From positions 682,001 to 746,000 of the forward strand of contig JALJCS010000029.1 in the NCBI GenBank assembly GCA_023055355.1: DNA of 64,000 nt, written 5' to 3'. Below the pieces are notes generated by a model. The model worked only from the letters and a program-made list of their open reading frames with translations, made no database searches and was not told the DNA's origin. The stretch comes from Agelaius tricolor. Its lineage: Eukaryota; Chordata; Aves; Passeriformes; Icteridae. Below are positions 21,996-33,432 of the stretch, one piece after another (the first letter of the stretch is position 1; each line of letters begins with the position of its first letter). The translations under genes were made by a program, and so were the position numbers.

Positions 21996-24020
21996 TGGTT
22001 CTGTCCTGGCCGCTCAAGGTATATTGCTTGGTCTCATCAGATTTTGATCTGCTCTTGTTGTTGGTCAGACTTTGTCCCTAGTGGCTAATGATATTTATCA
22101 CAAAAGACAAAGTGCCTTTTCTCAATTTTCTCAAGCAATTGGAACATGCGCCTTAGAATCCTAAAAAAGTCTTTTCTTTGAAACAACACTGTAGTGTTTT
22201 TCACTGCCCAGTAGTCTTTCCAGATCTTAAGGAGAAAGAAGGCAAAATGAGGGGACGTATTACAATGAATGATTGTCAGTTTTCCGGTTCTTTAGCAGTA
22301 TATTTGTACTTCCACTATTCTTTTCTGTAAAATCATGGTTTTCTATAGTATCCAATTTTCTAGCAAGACACATTTCTGCAACTGAGCCCATCAGTCTTTG
22401 TGAAAAGATATTGTCAAAAGTACAAAACATATGACTAGGCAGTGACAAGTGAGGGAAAAAAGGAGTATGAGAAGCAGCTGCATGATACTAAAGTGAGACA
22501 AGAAGGAGGAGAAGGTGCTCCAGTTGACAGAGCAAAGAATCCCCCACAGTCCCTGGAGGACATCATCATCAAGCAGGTTGTCTCCCAGCAGTCCCTGGAG
22601 AACCGTGGAGGAACACAATGGAGCTCGTGGGGAGCTCCATGCCACAGCAGGTGACTGTGCCTTGAGGGAAGCTGCAGCTTGTGGAGGGAGAGAGGGCCAG
22701 AAAAGCATCCTTGACCTCTTGGAAGAGTGGAAGAGTACGTGCAAATCTTCAACAGCTGCTAACTCTAATCTATTCTCTTTCCACTTCTTGTCTTAGGTAA
22801 GTAAGAAGACAACGCAAGAATTAGAAGCCTAAATTCTTTTGCTTGAGGCTCCCATTCTTTCTGCCATTCTCTTCCAATTTAGTTTGAAGTAAAACTCATG
22901 ATAAAGTTCTTAAGGCTTGATGTTCAGGCTTTTCAGAAAATAGGGAGTGCAAATAACTCTTGTCACTGTCATTTTTTTCATAGAAGGAAAAAAGGGAAAT
23001 TACTGGTTTTCAAGGACTTACGGAAATCCATTGGAAACGGTGGTGAGACTGAAGAGTTTACTTAATCTGAAAAGAGAATGTCGTGGAGCTACCTCAGCTC
23101 TGTACAAGTTTTTTTACCAGGAAGTCTAGACTTTTAAACAGACTAAGGACACAATAGTTATCTCTGGGAATATTTTAGTATGTATAGTACATTCATCTTT
23201 AAATAGTTCTATCTGTTTGACAGTTATGACTTGGGCTTTAATTTTGATGTGAAAAGAAATATTTGTGATTCAGATCATTTCCATTTCTGAAGCATTTCAG
23301 TTGTTGACTGTTTTTGCTGTCTCCTGAGGGCGGGAAAATAGTCTTTGTACCAATACTGAAACAAACTAGATGGAAAAATTTGTTTTCCTCATTCTTTTCT
23401 GTCTATTCGAACAGGCACAGCAGCAAGACCACTGCTATGAGTCTGAGTGGCCCTTCCACTCCAGGATGACAAACTTGTAGTGGCTAGTATGTTATTTGCA
23501 CCCATTTCTGATGACGGCTGTTAACTGTTGTGCAGAAAGATCTGTCAACCTTTTTCCCAGGAAGACACTTCTGAATTGCTTCACTTGTCTCTGAAGCAGA
23601 GAACTAAGCTGGCACTCCATTTCTGAGATCTTGCTGTGGTAGCCCCCAAACCCATTTCTTTCAAATGCCTTTTACTTTCAACCCAAGCACTTCATTACTT
23701 CATGATGTAATCTCTTGTTCTTAATGTTCGGGAATTGTTTTAGACTGATAAGAACATATTGCAGTAAGCAGGTAGAACATCTATCTTAAGCAGTATCCAT
23801 CACTTGGCTTTGGTTCATGTATCATAACATCTGCAAGGCATGTCATTTACAATCAATGGATGGGCTGGGGTAACGGGCCACAGGTTTAGGAATCTTTCTG
23901 CAATTAATTTAGCGTTAAAATTTAGCTCTTATCATTTCAATTGGGTCTTTATTAAAACAATCATCTATTTATTACCTGTACCACAATGACCAGTGTACCT
24001 GTACCACAGTCAACAGTGGC
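21996..24020. other. Mostly unassigned; weak repeat-like block at 22450-22740
   Basis: Around 22545-22625 the phrase CAGTCCCTGGAG recurs, with GAGGACATCATCATCAAGCA nearby. This resembles the imperfect internal repeats of bird LINE 5' regions, but I cannot assign it. The remainder shows no gene or element I can name. Confidence 0.35.
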
Positions 24021-24089
24021 TGAGCATCCTACAGCAATTCCAAGAAGAAGAATGGTCTGAGCCCCCAGTGCAGCACAAGAAGTCTGTCA

Positions 24090-24484
24090 TCAAGCCAGAG
24101 TCCAGCAGGCATTTTCTCAGCCTGGAGAAGAGCAGACTCCGGGCAAATTGTTAGAGCAGCTCTCCAGTAGCTGAAGACAGCCTACCAGAAGGAGGCAGGT
24201 GAGCTACACAAGGGCACGGAGCGATAGGAAAAGTGTGGATGGCTTTAAAACCTGAAGAGGATAGGTTTCCTTTGGCTATTGGGAAGAAATTCCTTGCCAA
24301 GATGGTTGTGAGACACTAGAACATGTTGTGGGTGACCAATTCCTGGAAGTGATCAAGGCCAGCTTGAATGGGTCTTTGAGCTTAAGGCGCTCTAGTGGAA
24401 GGTGTCCCTGACAATGACATGCTGGGGAGGACGTAGGTGAATTTAAGGTCCCTTCCAAAGCCAACCATTCCATTATTCTATGGT
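24090..24484 (+). mobile_element. CR1 LINE 3'-end fragment
   Basis: Recognisable phrases in order are TCTCAGCCTGGAGAAGAGCA, GGAAGAAATTCCTTGCCAAG, GAAGTGATCAAGGCCAGCTT, TCTAGTGGAAGGTGTCCCTG, AAGGTCCCTTCCAAAGCCAA, and the tail CATTCCATTATTCTATG. It is diverged from the other CR1 copies in the window. Confidence 0.9.
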
Positions 24485-24687
24485 AATCATTCTGTACAGT
24501 AGCAGTAAGAAGTTGAAGCTAGAAATAACATATTCATGCTGAGAAACTGCTATCCAAGGAGTTGAACGGTTTGGGTCTCACATTTATGGGCCATTTAGCA
24601 ATACTATATCTAATATCTACTCCTCGCTCTTTATCATACACGCAAGTATTTTATCATTAACGTTTCTGACATTTGGGAATTTTCTTC

Positions 24688-24692
24688 CCTTC

Positions 24693-24724
<32 letters not shown>

Positions 24725-24740
24725 TTTCTTTCTTTCTTTT

Positions 24741-24787
<47 letters not shown>

Positions 24788-24853
24788 CTCTTTCTTTCTT
24801 TCTTTCTTTCTCTCTTTCTTTCTTTCTTTCTTTCTTTCTTTTCTTTCTTTCCC
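24688..24853 (+). repeat. (CTTT)n microsatellite
   Basis: About 165 bases of CTTT tetramer with a few CTCT and TTTT interruptions. It is followed by short CCTT/CTTC-rich sequence to about 24940. Apparent lysine/glutamate- or serine/phenylalanine-rich frames across it are artefacts of the repeat. Confidence 0.97.
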
Positions 24854-24959
24854 CCACTTCCTTCCTTCACTGCCTTCCTTCCATTATGTCCTTCTTTCTG
24901 CCAAGTCCTTCTGCCACTTCCTTCCCTCCCTCCCTCCACTTTGATGTTAATTTGCAAAC

Positions 24960-25829
24960 TGTCAAGTAGTTACAGGAAATTACTCTTCTTAAATATCATT
25001 TTGAAGCTTAGAAATGAATAACAAAATTGTGTCAAAACAGGGCATTTAAAAGCCATCTGAAAGTGAGAACTAGCTATTGAAAAGACAAAAATACAAAAAT
25101 GAAATGATGGAGTGGATGGTTTTAAGGGATATTCTTTGTATGGCTTTGATACAAAGGAGGATCTCAATTTTTACACCTTCTAAAAACACATCTTGAAACT
25201 TACTACTTTCCGTGACAAAAATATTTCCAAAACAAGGAAATTGATTTATGCAGATGAAAATATCATCTCCCAAATAGTCATCATCAAGTCCAAAAATTAC
25301 CTTGCTTTTTACATAGTAAGATTTATGGAGATTTCTGTTCTCACACAAACAAAGAAGAATCTCTCAAATGACTAGAAAATTTTTAAAAGCAAAATAACCT
25401 TTAAGAAAAAAGATCCAAAAAAGAGCAGGGAATTATATACGTCCACACTTGTTACATGTTGGTTATTAATATTGGCTCTAGTTTGTTGGCGAGTACACTT
25501 CCCATTCACTCACGCAGACACCCCTCTTCCTCCTGCACACAGATGTGTGATATTGGGTCTCAAAGAATGGACTATTTGCTCTTAGATAGGTTTTGGTTCT
25601 CAAAGTCAAAGCGTAGTCTTCCTGGCTCTATTACCAGGATTTTGTTCCGGGAAGGGAATGTGCTTGTGCCTGTTAGAAATGGGGAGGAGGGGACAGAAAG
25701 CAAAGCCATTTGAAGACAACCTGCAGCAGAACTAAGAAAGAAGGGTGCTTCTTGACTGCACAGCAAAAGAAATATCGGGAGTAAAATGGAGGAAAACTTG
25801 AGGTGCTGATAGAGTTTCTCCTTGTGACA
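24960..25829. other. Unassigned sequence
   Basis: AT-rich with no recognised gene or repeat. Nothing anticipates the CpG-rich array that begins at about 25830. Confidence 0.45.
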
Positions 25830-28090
25830 GCTTTCAAACGTACAGAAAACAGCACTTCCTCATTCTCCTGCCTTTTCAATTCACATTAACATTGGAAGAA
25901 AAGGGGTTTTGGACAACTTTCTTTTGCTTCTTGCTAAACACTCTGCTGACACTCCGTGCAACTTCCAGAAAAAGATCGGGGATGCTTTTTGTACTGGGAC
26001 AGTTTCTCCTTGCGAGACATAGTAGAAAAGCTTTTTGCTAAGATGTAGGCGACAAGAGACGCAGATTCAGAGATACGGAGCTCTCCGAAGGTAAAGGCCT
26101 CTCCCAGGCGTCTTTCCGCAGAAGCAGTGCTCGGGATCGCACCGCGACCGGCACAATGCTCTGTGTGCAAAGAAGCGGCTTCTTCGCCTCCGGGAGACGG
26201 AGACCGCGGCCGCGTCTTTAAAAGCCAAGAAAAAAGTCGCACAACATGGGGAGTGTGTGTGCAGCTCTCAAACTTAAAGAAAACAGTACCTTACCTCTCT
26301 CCTGCCTTTTCCATTCACATTACCATTCAAAAAGAAGGAGTTTTGGACAACTTTCTTTTGCTTCTTGCTAAACACTCTGCAGACCTCCGTGCAACTTCTA
26401 GAACAAGAGCGGAGATGCTTTCCGTACGGGCACAGTTTGTCCTGGCAAGACATAGTAAAAAAGCTTTTTGCTCAGTTTTATGCGACGAGAGAGGCAGAAG
26501 GCAGAGATACGGAGCTCTCCGAAACGAAGCCCCCTGCCAGGGCGTCTTTCGTCAGAAGCCGCTCTCCGGAGAACACCGCCACCGGCACAATGCTCTGTGC
26601 GCGAAGAAGCCGCTTCTTCGCCTCCGGGAGATGGCGAGAACGGCAGCTTCCCAAAGGCGAAGATGCAAGCCGCAGCACACCGATATAGCGTGTGCAGCTT
26701 TCAAATTGATAGAAACGAGTGCTTTAGCATTCTCCTGCCCTTCCATTCACATTATATTCGAATAAAAGGAGTTTTGGGACACGATGTTTTTCTTCTTGTT
26801 AAACACTCTGCAGTCCTCTGTGCAACTTTTAGAAGAAGATCGGGGATGTTTTGTGTACTGGCAGAGTTGCTCTTTGCAAGATATGGTGGAAAAAGCTTTT
26901 TGATGAGTGTTGAGCGGCAAGACACGCAGAATACGCAGATACGCAGCTCTCCGAAGCTAAGTGCCGGTCCCCGGCTTCTTTCGGCACAAGCCGCTCTTAG
27001 GTGCTCACTGCGACCGACCCAATGCTCTGTGTGCGAAGAAGCCGCTTCTTCGCCTCCGGCAGACGGAGAGTGCGGCATCTTCCCGAAAACGAAGGTGCAA
27101 GTCGCACCACACAGCAACAGTGTGGGCAGCATTCAGACTTCGAGAAAACAGTATTTTACCACTCTCCTGCCTTTTCCATTGTTATTATATACGAAAGGAA
27201 CGAGTTCTGCACAACTATCTTTTCCGTATTGCAAAACTCTTTTCAGACCACTGTGCAAGCTTTAGAACATGATTTTGGATGTTTTCTATACTGGCAGAGT
27301 TGCTCTTTGCAAGATATGGTGGAAAAGCTTTTTGCTGAGTGTTGAGCGGCAAGACACGCAGAAGACGCAGATACGCAGCTCTCCGAAGTTAAGTGCCGGT
27401 CCCCGGCTTCTTTCGGCACAAGCCGCTCTTAGGTGCTCACTGCGACCGACCCAATGCTCTGTGTGCGAAGAAGCCACTTCTTCGCCTCCGGGAGACGGAG
27501 AGAGCGGCATCTTCCCAAAAACGAAGGTGCAAGTCGCACCACACAGGAACAGTGTGGGCAGCATTCAGACTTCGAGAAAACAGTATTTTACCACTCTCCT
27601 GCCTTTTCCATTGTTATTATATTCGAAAGGAACGAGTTCTGCACAACTATCTTTTCCGTATTGCAAAACTCTTTTCAGACCTCTGTGCAAGCTTTAGAAC
27701 ATGATTTTGGATGTTTTCTATACTGGCAGAGTTGCTCTTTGCAAGATATGGTGGAAAAAGCTTTTTGCTGAGCGTTGAGCGGCAAGACACGCAGAAGACG
27801 CAGATAGGGAGCTCTCCGAAACTAAGTGCCGGTCCCCGGCTTCTTTCGGCACAAGCCGCTCTTAGGTGCTCACCGCGACGCAAGCAATGCTCTGTGTGCG
27901 AAGAAGCCGCTTCTTCGCCTCCGGGAGACTCGGCTAGCAGCAGCTTCCGAAACGCGAAAAACAAATATTAACACCACCGCCATTGTGTCCCGGGCGTCTT
28001 TCGGCACAAGCGCCGCACCGGAGCGTACCGCCCCTGGCACAATGCTCTGTGCGCGAAGAACTCGATTCTTCGCATCCCGGGATCTGAAAG
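25830..28090 (+). repeat. Tandem array, five units of about 432 bp, with hairpins
   Basis: The repeated phrase CCTGCCTTTTCC/AATTCAC marks unit starts at about 25867, 26301, 26734, 27166 and 27598, giving periods of 434, 433, 432 and 432. A partial unit precedes the first and a partial sixth ends at about 28090. Units 3, 4 and 5 are the most alike; unit 1 is the most diverged. Each carries GGCACAATGCTCTGTG or a variant followed by a hairpin, GCGAAGAAGC-C-GCTTCTTCGC. Units are CpG-rich, unlike their surroundings. Frames of 100-265 codons run through, but they change between units and include stops, so I do not call a protein. I do not recognise the satellite. Confidence 0.95.
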
Positions 28091-28125
28091 AAGAAGCATA
28101 AGCTTTAGACGCCCTTGCCTCAATT

Positions 28126-28632
28126 GTGTACCGGTTTGGGCGCTCCTCTCGATTAATTGTGCCATTTCTGACAGCAGGTGTCGCTGTTGGTCAAGCTTTG
28201 AGTATGCTTAAGAAGTTGCGATGCTGGGTGGTCAAACAACTCAAGGTAAGATCAGCGACTTTAAATCAGGTTCTCACTGGTGTAGATACCATTAGTCATT
28301 GCACACTGCAAAATAAAGCTGCTCTAGCTTTCTTGTTAGCACATGGGCAAGAGTGTGAGGATTTTGAAGGAATGTGTTTTTTGAACCTCTCTAACCCTTC
28401 TGCAGTCATTCACTGGAAACTCAAACAAGGACAAGATAACATGAAGAAATTGATTGGGAATGAGAGGGTTACGCATGAATGGTTTGAGAGATGGGAAACA
28501 ACTCGATGGTTGGAAGATCTTGTCAAGGGAACTTTGTTGTTACTAGTAGTCATTATTAGATTGCTTCTTGTTATTCCATGCATCATGAAACTGGTGAGCC
28601 TCTTGGAAGTAAATACAGTGAAAAGGGTTTAG
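28126..28632 (+). pseudogene. env: Second ERV: transmembrane env remnant
   Basis: An open frame of 168 codons lacks the surface subunit and begins just after the tandem array. It has LIVPFLTAGVAVGQAL, suitable as a fusion peptide, then a coiled-coil stretch, then the immunosuppressive-like region and disulphide loop (LQNKAALAFLLAHGQ, CEDFEGMCFL). In that loop a C-x6-C is followed by Phe where many retroviruses have a second Cys. A hydrophobic anchor (LLLLVVIIRLLLVIPCIM) lies near the end. Because the anchor, polypurine tract and LTR follow in correct order, this is the 3' end of an ERV whose 5' part is missing. It could be an old truncation or a recombination with the array. Confidence 0.85.
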
Positions 28633-28644
28633 CTGGTGCAAGAC

Positions 28645-28659
28645 AAAGAAGGGGGAAAT
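28645..28659 (+). promoter_or_regulatory. Polypurine tract of the second ERV
   Basis: The purine-rich AAAGAAGGGGGAAAT lies immediately before the LTR's TGTAGC. This is the expected plus-strand primer site for reverse transcription. Confidence 0.85.
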
Positions 28660-29046
28660 TGTAGCAATGTAGCTGAACCTCTTAGACTAAAGGGTGCACC
28701 AGCCATCCAGCTGGAATATGTTCTTCTCAGAATTTTCTCAGAGCCCTCTGGAATTCATCAAGGTTACTAAGACATAAGCCGTGCTAAAAGAAGAAAGAGA
28801 AGTTGAGAAACCAACTTCCAAGACTACAAGAACTCGATAACGGGGGGCAGCAAAGCGCCTGGACTGTAACCAATCGTATCTTCTGAGAGGTACACACAGA
28901 ATGTGTGGACATAACAAAGGCACCAAGATAAAAATGCGGGCCTAGCGTGTGCAGAGATTTAGAATGTGTAAGTGCATCATGTCAACAATCAACGGCTTCT
29001 GCTTAATCCTCTCGCTCCGTTGTCCTGGAGTGCTGAATTTCCCACA
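28660..29046 (+). mobile_element. 3' LTR of the second ERV
   Basis: A 387-bp LTR starts TGTAGCAATGTAGC and ends GAATTTCCCACA. A TATA-like box, GATAAAAATGCGGG, lies near 28927-28940. No matching 5' LTR is present in the window, so target duplication cannot be tested. Confidence 0.8.
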
Positions 29047-32000
29047 AGGAAAGCCCTACTAAAAGGGCTCTGATTTTAATGATAGTTGCTGTCTAGACGA
29101 TGAATAATGGGAATAGTTCTTTCAAATCCTTCCCTCGCTGACATCTGTAAGTTTCATCTTTTCCTGATTGTACTGGTGGCTATACATTAGTTATGACTAG
29201 AAAGGAATGCGTTTTAGGGATATGTGGCAAGGAAATTGGTAGCTCTGCTTCCATTTCCATTGTCTAAGAAGAATTCTGGTTAGTTTTGGACTTTTCATAG
29301 ACCTCTGACTAGATTGCATTTGTCTTTGATTGAGCCCGTAAATTTTAGGCTACTAGGCTTGACCAATGAATAGAAAAGGGAAAGTCACACAGCTTAGGTG
29401 GTTCTCTTGTCAACAACTTCTCAATAGTAGGGCGATTTCTGTCCTCAAGTTTGTTACTTCAGCTAGCAGATTATGCTCACTCCAAAAGAAGGTGAGAAGT
29501 TTGCTACCCTAAATGGTCCGAGAATTCTTCCTGCTTCTTTGTGACTCTTTTGTATGACTGGATTCTGTATTATTGGAGTTTGTTATAAAAAGTTGGATTA
29601 AATTGCGTGCGTCCGCTCTTGGGGGAAACAGTATTTAGCCAATAACATCTAGGCTTTTATCGACCCGAGACTGTCTGAACGGACCGGACGCTTTAAACAC
29701 AGTAATTCCTGCTAGTTCCAATTCCATTTTTAGACTCGACAAACCGAATGGTAAACCTGCACCAGTAGGGAGGGACATTGGACTTTCTCCTTTTTAGAGA
29801 GAAACTAATGAAAAAGTTTCAGCAGAATCATAGCAGGCTGTAAAATAAGAAAAGCATCATGAAAAGAGGCCAATCCTATCCTCTTAGATATGGCTAGTTG
29901 TGATTGGACATGAATGAAATATGTCAACTCTGTGTTCCTGGGTATCACATCAGTAACAGCTACTTCAGCTGCTGTAGTTGTCTCCTAAAGCTAAGAACAG
30001 AATCCAAAGAATTGTGATTCCATGGTCCCAATTCACCCTGTGATGGTGACAGGTGAAAAAGGAGTGGAAGGTGCACGGGGAAATTAACTTGAATGGCCTA
30101 TCTAAATCAGCAGCCACTGATTTCCTTCAAAACAGAAAACTTCAACAGGTCAGTTGACCTGTTGGGATTCTTTTAATCCATGGTCATGTTTTTCTTGGGA
30201 TTCTTGTAACCTTTCCCCATTCGTTCAGCCTTTGCCCTCAAGCCTTTGCTGACATTTCGACAAGCTGGAAATGTGTTGTCTTTCTTTATCATGTCATAAT
30301 TCCCTTCAAAGGCTTGTTTGCCTCAAGTCTTATTTTTGCTGGTTTTCTGCTAGTTCATTGTCAGAGGGCAGCAGGTGCTTTGTAAGAGCAAGTACACAAT
30401 CCTATAGCTTGCTTTTCTTTTGATTTGGCCTGTCTAGAAAACTGAATGACTGAACATTTCCGACAGAATTTTCTCTCCCCATTATGTTTCCCTGGAAGGG
30501 CAGATGCAAATCATCTACCTAAACTCTTGGCACGGAAGAAAGTAGTGGTTTGCTGCTGCATATAGGTAGAAGCTTACAAAAGGAAGGCCTTGGGCTGAGG
30601 CCCGATACTTTGGCTAAGTAGAAAAGGACTATGGGAAGGTGAGGCCGCTGAATCAGAGGTAGATCAACAAGTTCTAGAATGGTCACGTGTTCACGGCGTG
30701 GTGTATGATGGTTGGTTGAATGAATTTTGTTATGGCTTAAAGCTGTGGAACTGATAAAGGCCTGAGTGCTTCAAAAGCCTGGTTTTTGCAAAAAAGCAGC
30801 TCTCCTCTGCACCTGCCTGGGGACTCTGCGTCACTAGGGACCCTCACTCCCAGTTTGCCAAGGAGATGATCAGTAGGAATGTTGCAGAGCTGCTGTGTCC
30901 ATATGAACGGAATGGCAAAGAGTGAAGCGGTGGGTATTTTTGGGCTTTAATACAATGCTGCTGCATTGGTGCCAGTTTAGTCGGTTTTCCATCAGTGGCC
31001 TTTCTGTCTAGAAGTACACTGCCCAGAGTCTTCCTAGCATGTGATGCCATTTCCTTCCTGTTGTTTTAATACCTTCCTTCAGTTGAAAGGATGATACAAT
31101 CTTTACATTTTGAAGATCCCTGTTAGGAAACACTATGCCAGAGGAGTCATTGCTCCCTTTTCTTCTGCCTCCTTTGTAATTTTCAGAGACTCATTTCAAA
31201 TTTCTGCTAATGTCGAGAAGAATACTGAGACTACTCAGCAGGGTTGAGGCTCTCAGCTGCTTTCCTCTTTCATACTGCTTCATACTGGATGTGACTTAAT
31301 GGCCTGGTTTTGTCATCCGCATTTTGCTGTGATCTGTGAACACAAAAAGAAGTCTTTGTTTTTTGCAAGAACTACCCCTAGGAGGATTTGTGTTCATTTT
31401 GATTTCTACGGTGTTAGCCCTGTTGCAGAAAAAAAGGAGATTGTACCCTCTTCTTGTGCTCTCATTCCCTCCTCTCTGCTTTGCATGTCCTAGTTAATCT
31501 ACTGCCATGACTCATTTGGCATCATCTCATCGTGCAAATTCTGCACAGTTGCATGGACTTACAAATGCCAGGGTGCCAAGGAGCTAATATAACCATTCAA
31601 AGATTAAAGAATTGTAGGGCTGGGCAAGTTCAGCTGCTGAAACTGTAAGTGGTTAAGTCATGCCATATTAAAGAGACAGAGCAAAGCAGTTCATCTAGGA
31701 TTTTGAACTGGACACCTCCGAGAATAACAGCTTGACAGCAATGACACAGCCATCTTCCTAGCTGTATTCCAGAAAGAGAAAAGGGACACCTTCAATGGTT
31801 AAGATGTTTGGCATGAGAAAACAGCAAGAAATGTAGCCCAAAATACTTGAGCCAGATAAAGTGCGTTTTTCTCGTGAGAATTTTGCAGTTGTTCTTTCTT
31901 GTCTGTGCCTTTACTTTTCACAGAAGACAGGGAGGGCGTTCAATTATTATTGTTCTTTTGTTTTCTATTCTTGGCCTCCCTCTTTCCACCTGCCATTAAC

Positions 32001-33317
32001 AATTTTGCCTTTCTTGACTGGCTTGTCTTTCTTTACTTCTAGAAGGTTACATGAGGTCCTCCAACCTTGTCATAAACATTCGCATACAGTGGAAAGGAGT
32101 AGAAGGTACATCTAAATGCACAAAACAGACCCAGAAAAATAGAGGTTTTTTACAGTCTTCTGTGAGAACAAGATATCTTTGAACGGAGTAATGCTTTAAC
32201 TTTTAGTCCACTCATTACTATTATTACAAGTGTTTGGCCTTTAGTACATAGCCTTTGAAATCATCCAGCCCAATATTTTTGGCTAATTTTGTTTTAGTTC
32301 TCTCGGGGACTTTGTTTCTTAAGGAATAGTCCAGAGCGAGAGCGTCCACGGTAGAGTTATGCTGCCATAATAAAAGCGTCGTAAATTCTGGTACAGTTTG
32401 TGCTGGTAATAGGTCTAGGAAAGAAAGGTTTTACATCTTTTTTGACTTTCAAATGTAACCATTATTTGAAACAGTTAAGAGTTGGGCTTTCCCCCCCTCC
32501 AAAATACTTCTCTCTGGAATGTTGCTCAGGGATTACACATAAAAGCTCACCCTGTAAAATATGTTGCGGATAATCTGCAGTAAGCGCAGCTTAGCAGCTA
32601 GAGATGATTATGTGGGTTAAATGACATTCCTTCCTTCTGCGGTGATGGAAACTCTGTCTACGCAGACATACTCAACAAAAGTTACCATGGCTTAGCTCCT
32701 CTCCTAAACTTCATGTGCATTTTAAAACTTTCCAAGAAGGTGAATTCAAGCTCCTTCATTGCTCTGTGCTGGAGTCCCAAGAAAATATCAGTGTGCTTTT
32801 TGTCCTTTACAGCTGTCATTGCTTAGCTCTTGAACATGAGACTCTCTCATGACTGATGAAAGTTGTCTAGTTAAGAGTGGGTCAAAGACACGCTCCTGCT
32901 CTAGAAGGAGATGAGAAGGTTTCTGCAGTCTTTGTCATCTCTACTGCTTGTGATTTCTAGACAAAACCAGTGGGAAGTTTTCTGAAGGCAGTCCAGAAGC
33001 TGGCAATATGGACAGCTTACAACCAAACACTTGCTGCACTGCTACCACGGTGATACCAGGAAGGACTTAAAAAATTTAAACGGGCAAACAAAGCAGTTGG
33101 AAGGAAAAGAACATTAACCATTATTCCATGCTTCTAATATATCCTCCTTTAAGTCATCATTTTCCTGCAGTTTAACGGCTTGCCTTGGTATCCCTCAAAA
33201 GGAAATCTGAGACAGAGTAAGCTTTTGAATGCAGTAGATGTGACACGTGCAGGCCAAGTTGCCTTTGTTGACATCAAATGCCAGTTATGCTTGAGCTACC
33301 CTTTGCTTAAGGTACTT
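29047..33317. other. Long unassigned stretch
   Basis: I find no CR1, LTR, exon-like block or RNA gene. Open frames are under 90 codons and lack splice context. Base composition is ordinary. It may be intergenic sequence or heavily decayed repeats. Confidence 0.45.
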
Positions 33318-33432
33318 CGCTTACACTAAGAATTTTACTCATCATTGAGCAAATTTTGCTGTCATGATTGAGTAAATTTTATTCATGATAGAGTGAATTT
33401 TACTGTCACTCAGAATTTTACTGTCATGATTG
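33318..33432 (+). repeat. Degenerate minisatellite, about 22-26 bp unit
   Basis: Four to five imperfect units share AATTTTACT/ATT, GTCATGATTGAG and variants (ACTCATCATTGAGCAAATTT, GTCATGATTGAGTAAATTTT, TTCATGATAGAGTGAATTTT). Confidence 0.75.

Noticed and set aside
24634..24969. Lysine/glutamate-rich and serine/phenylalanine-rich frames
   Set aside because: They are the two strands of a CTTT microsatellite.
26468..27697. Frames up to 265 codons in the 432-bp array
   Set aside because: A repeat length divisible by three keeps frames open by chance. Frames differ between units, stops appear, and no protein motif is recognisable.
25830..28090. CRISPR-like array
   Set aside because: Units are 432 bp and repeated along their whole length, with no unique spacers; the genome is a bird's.
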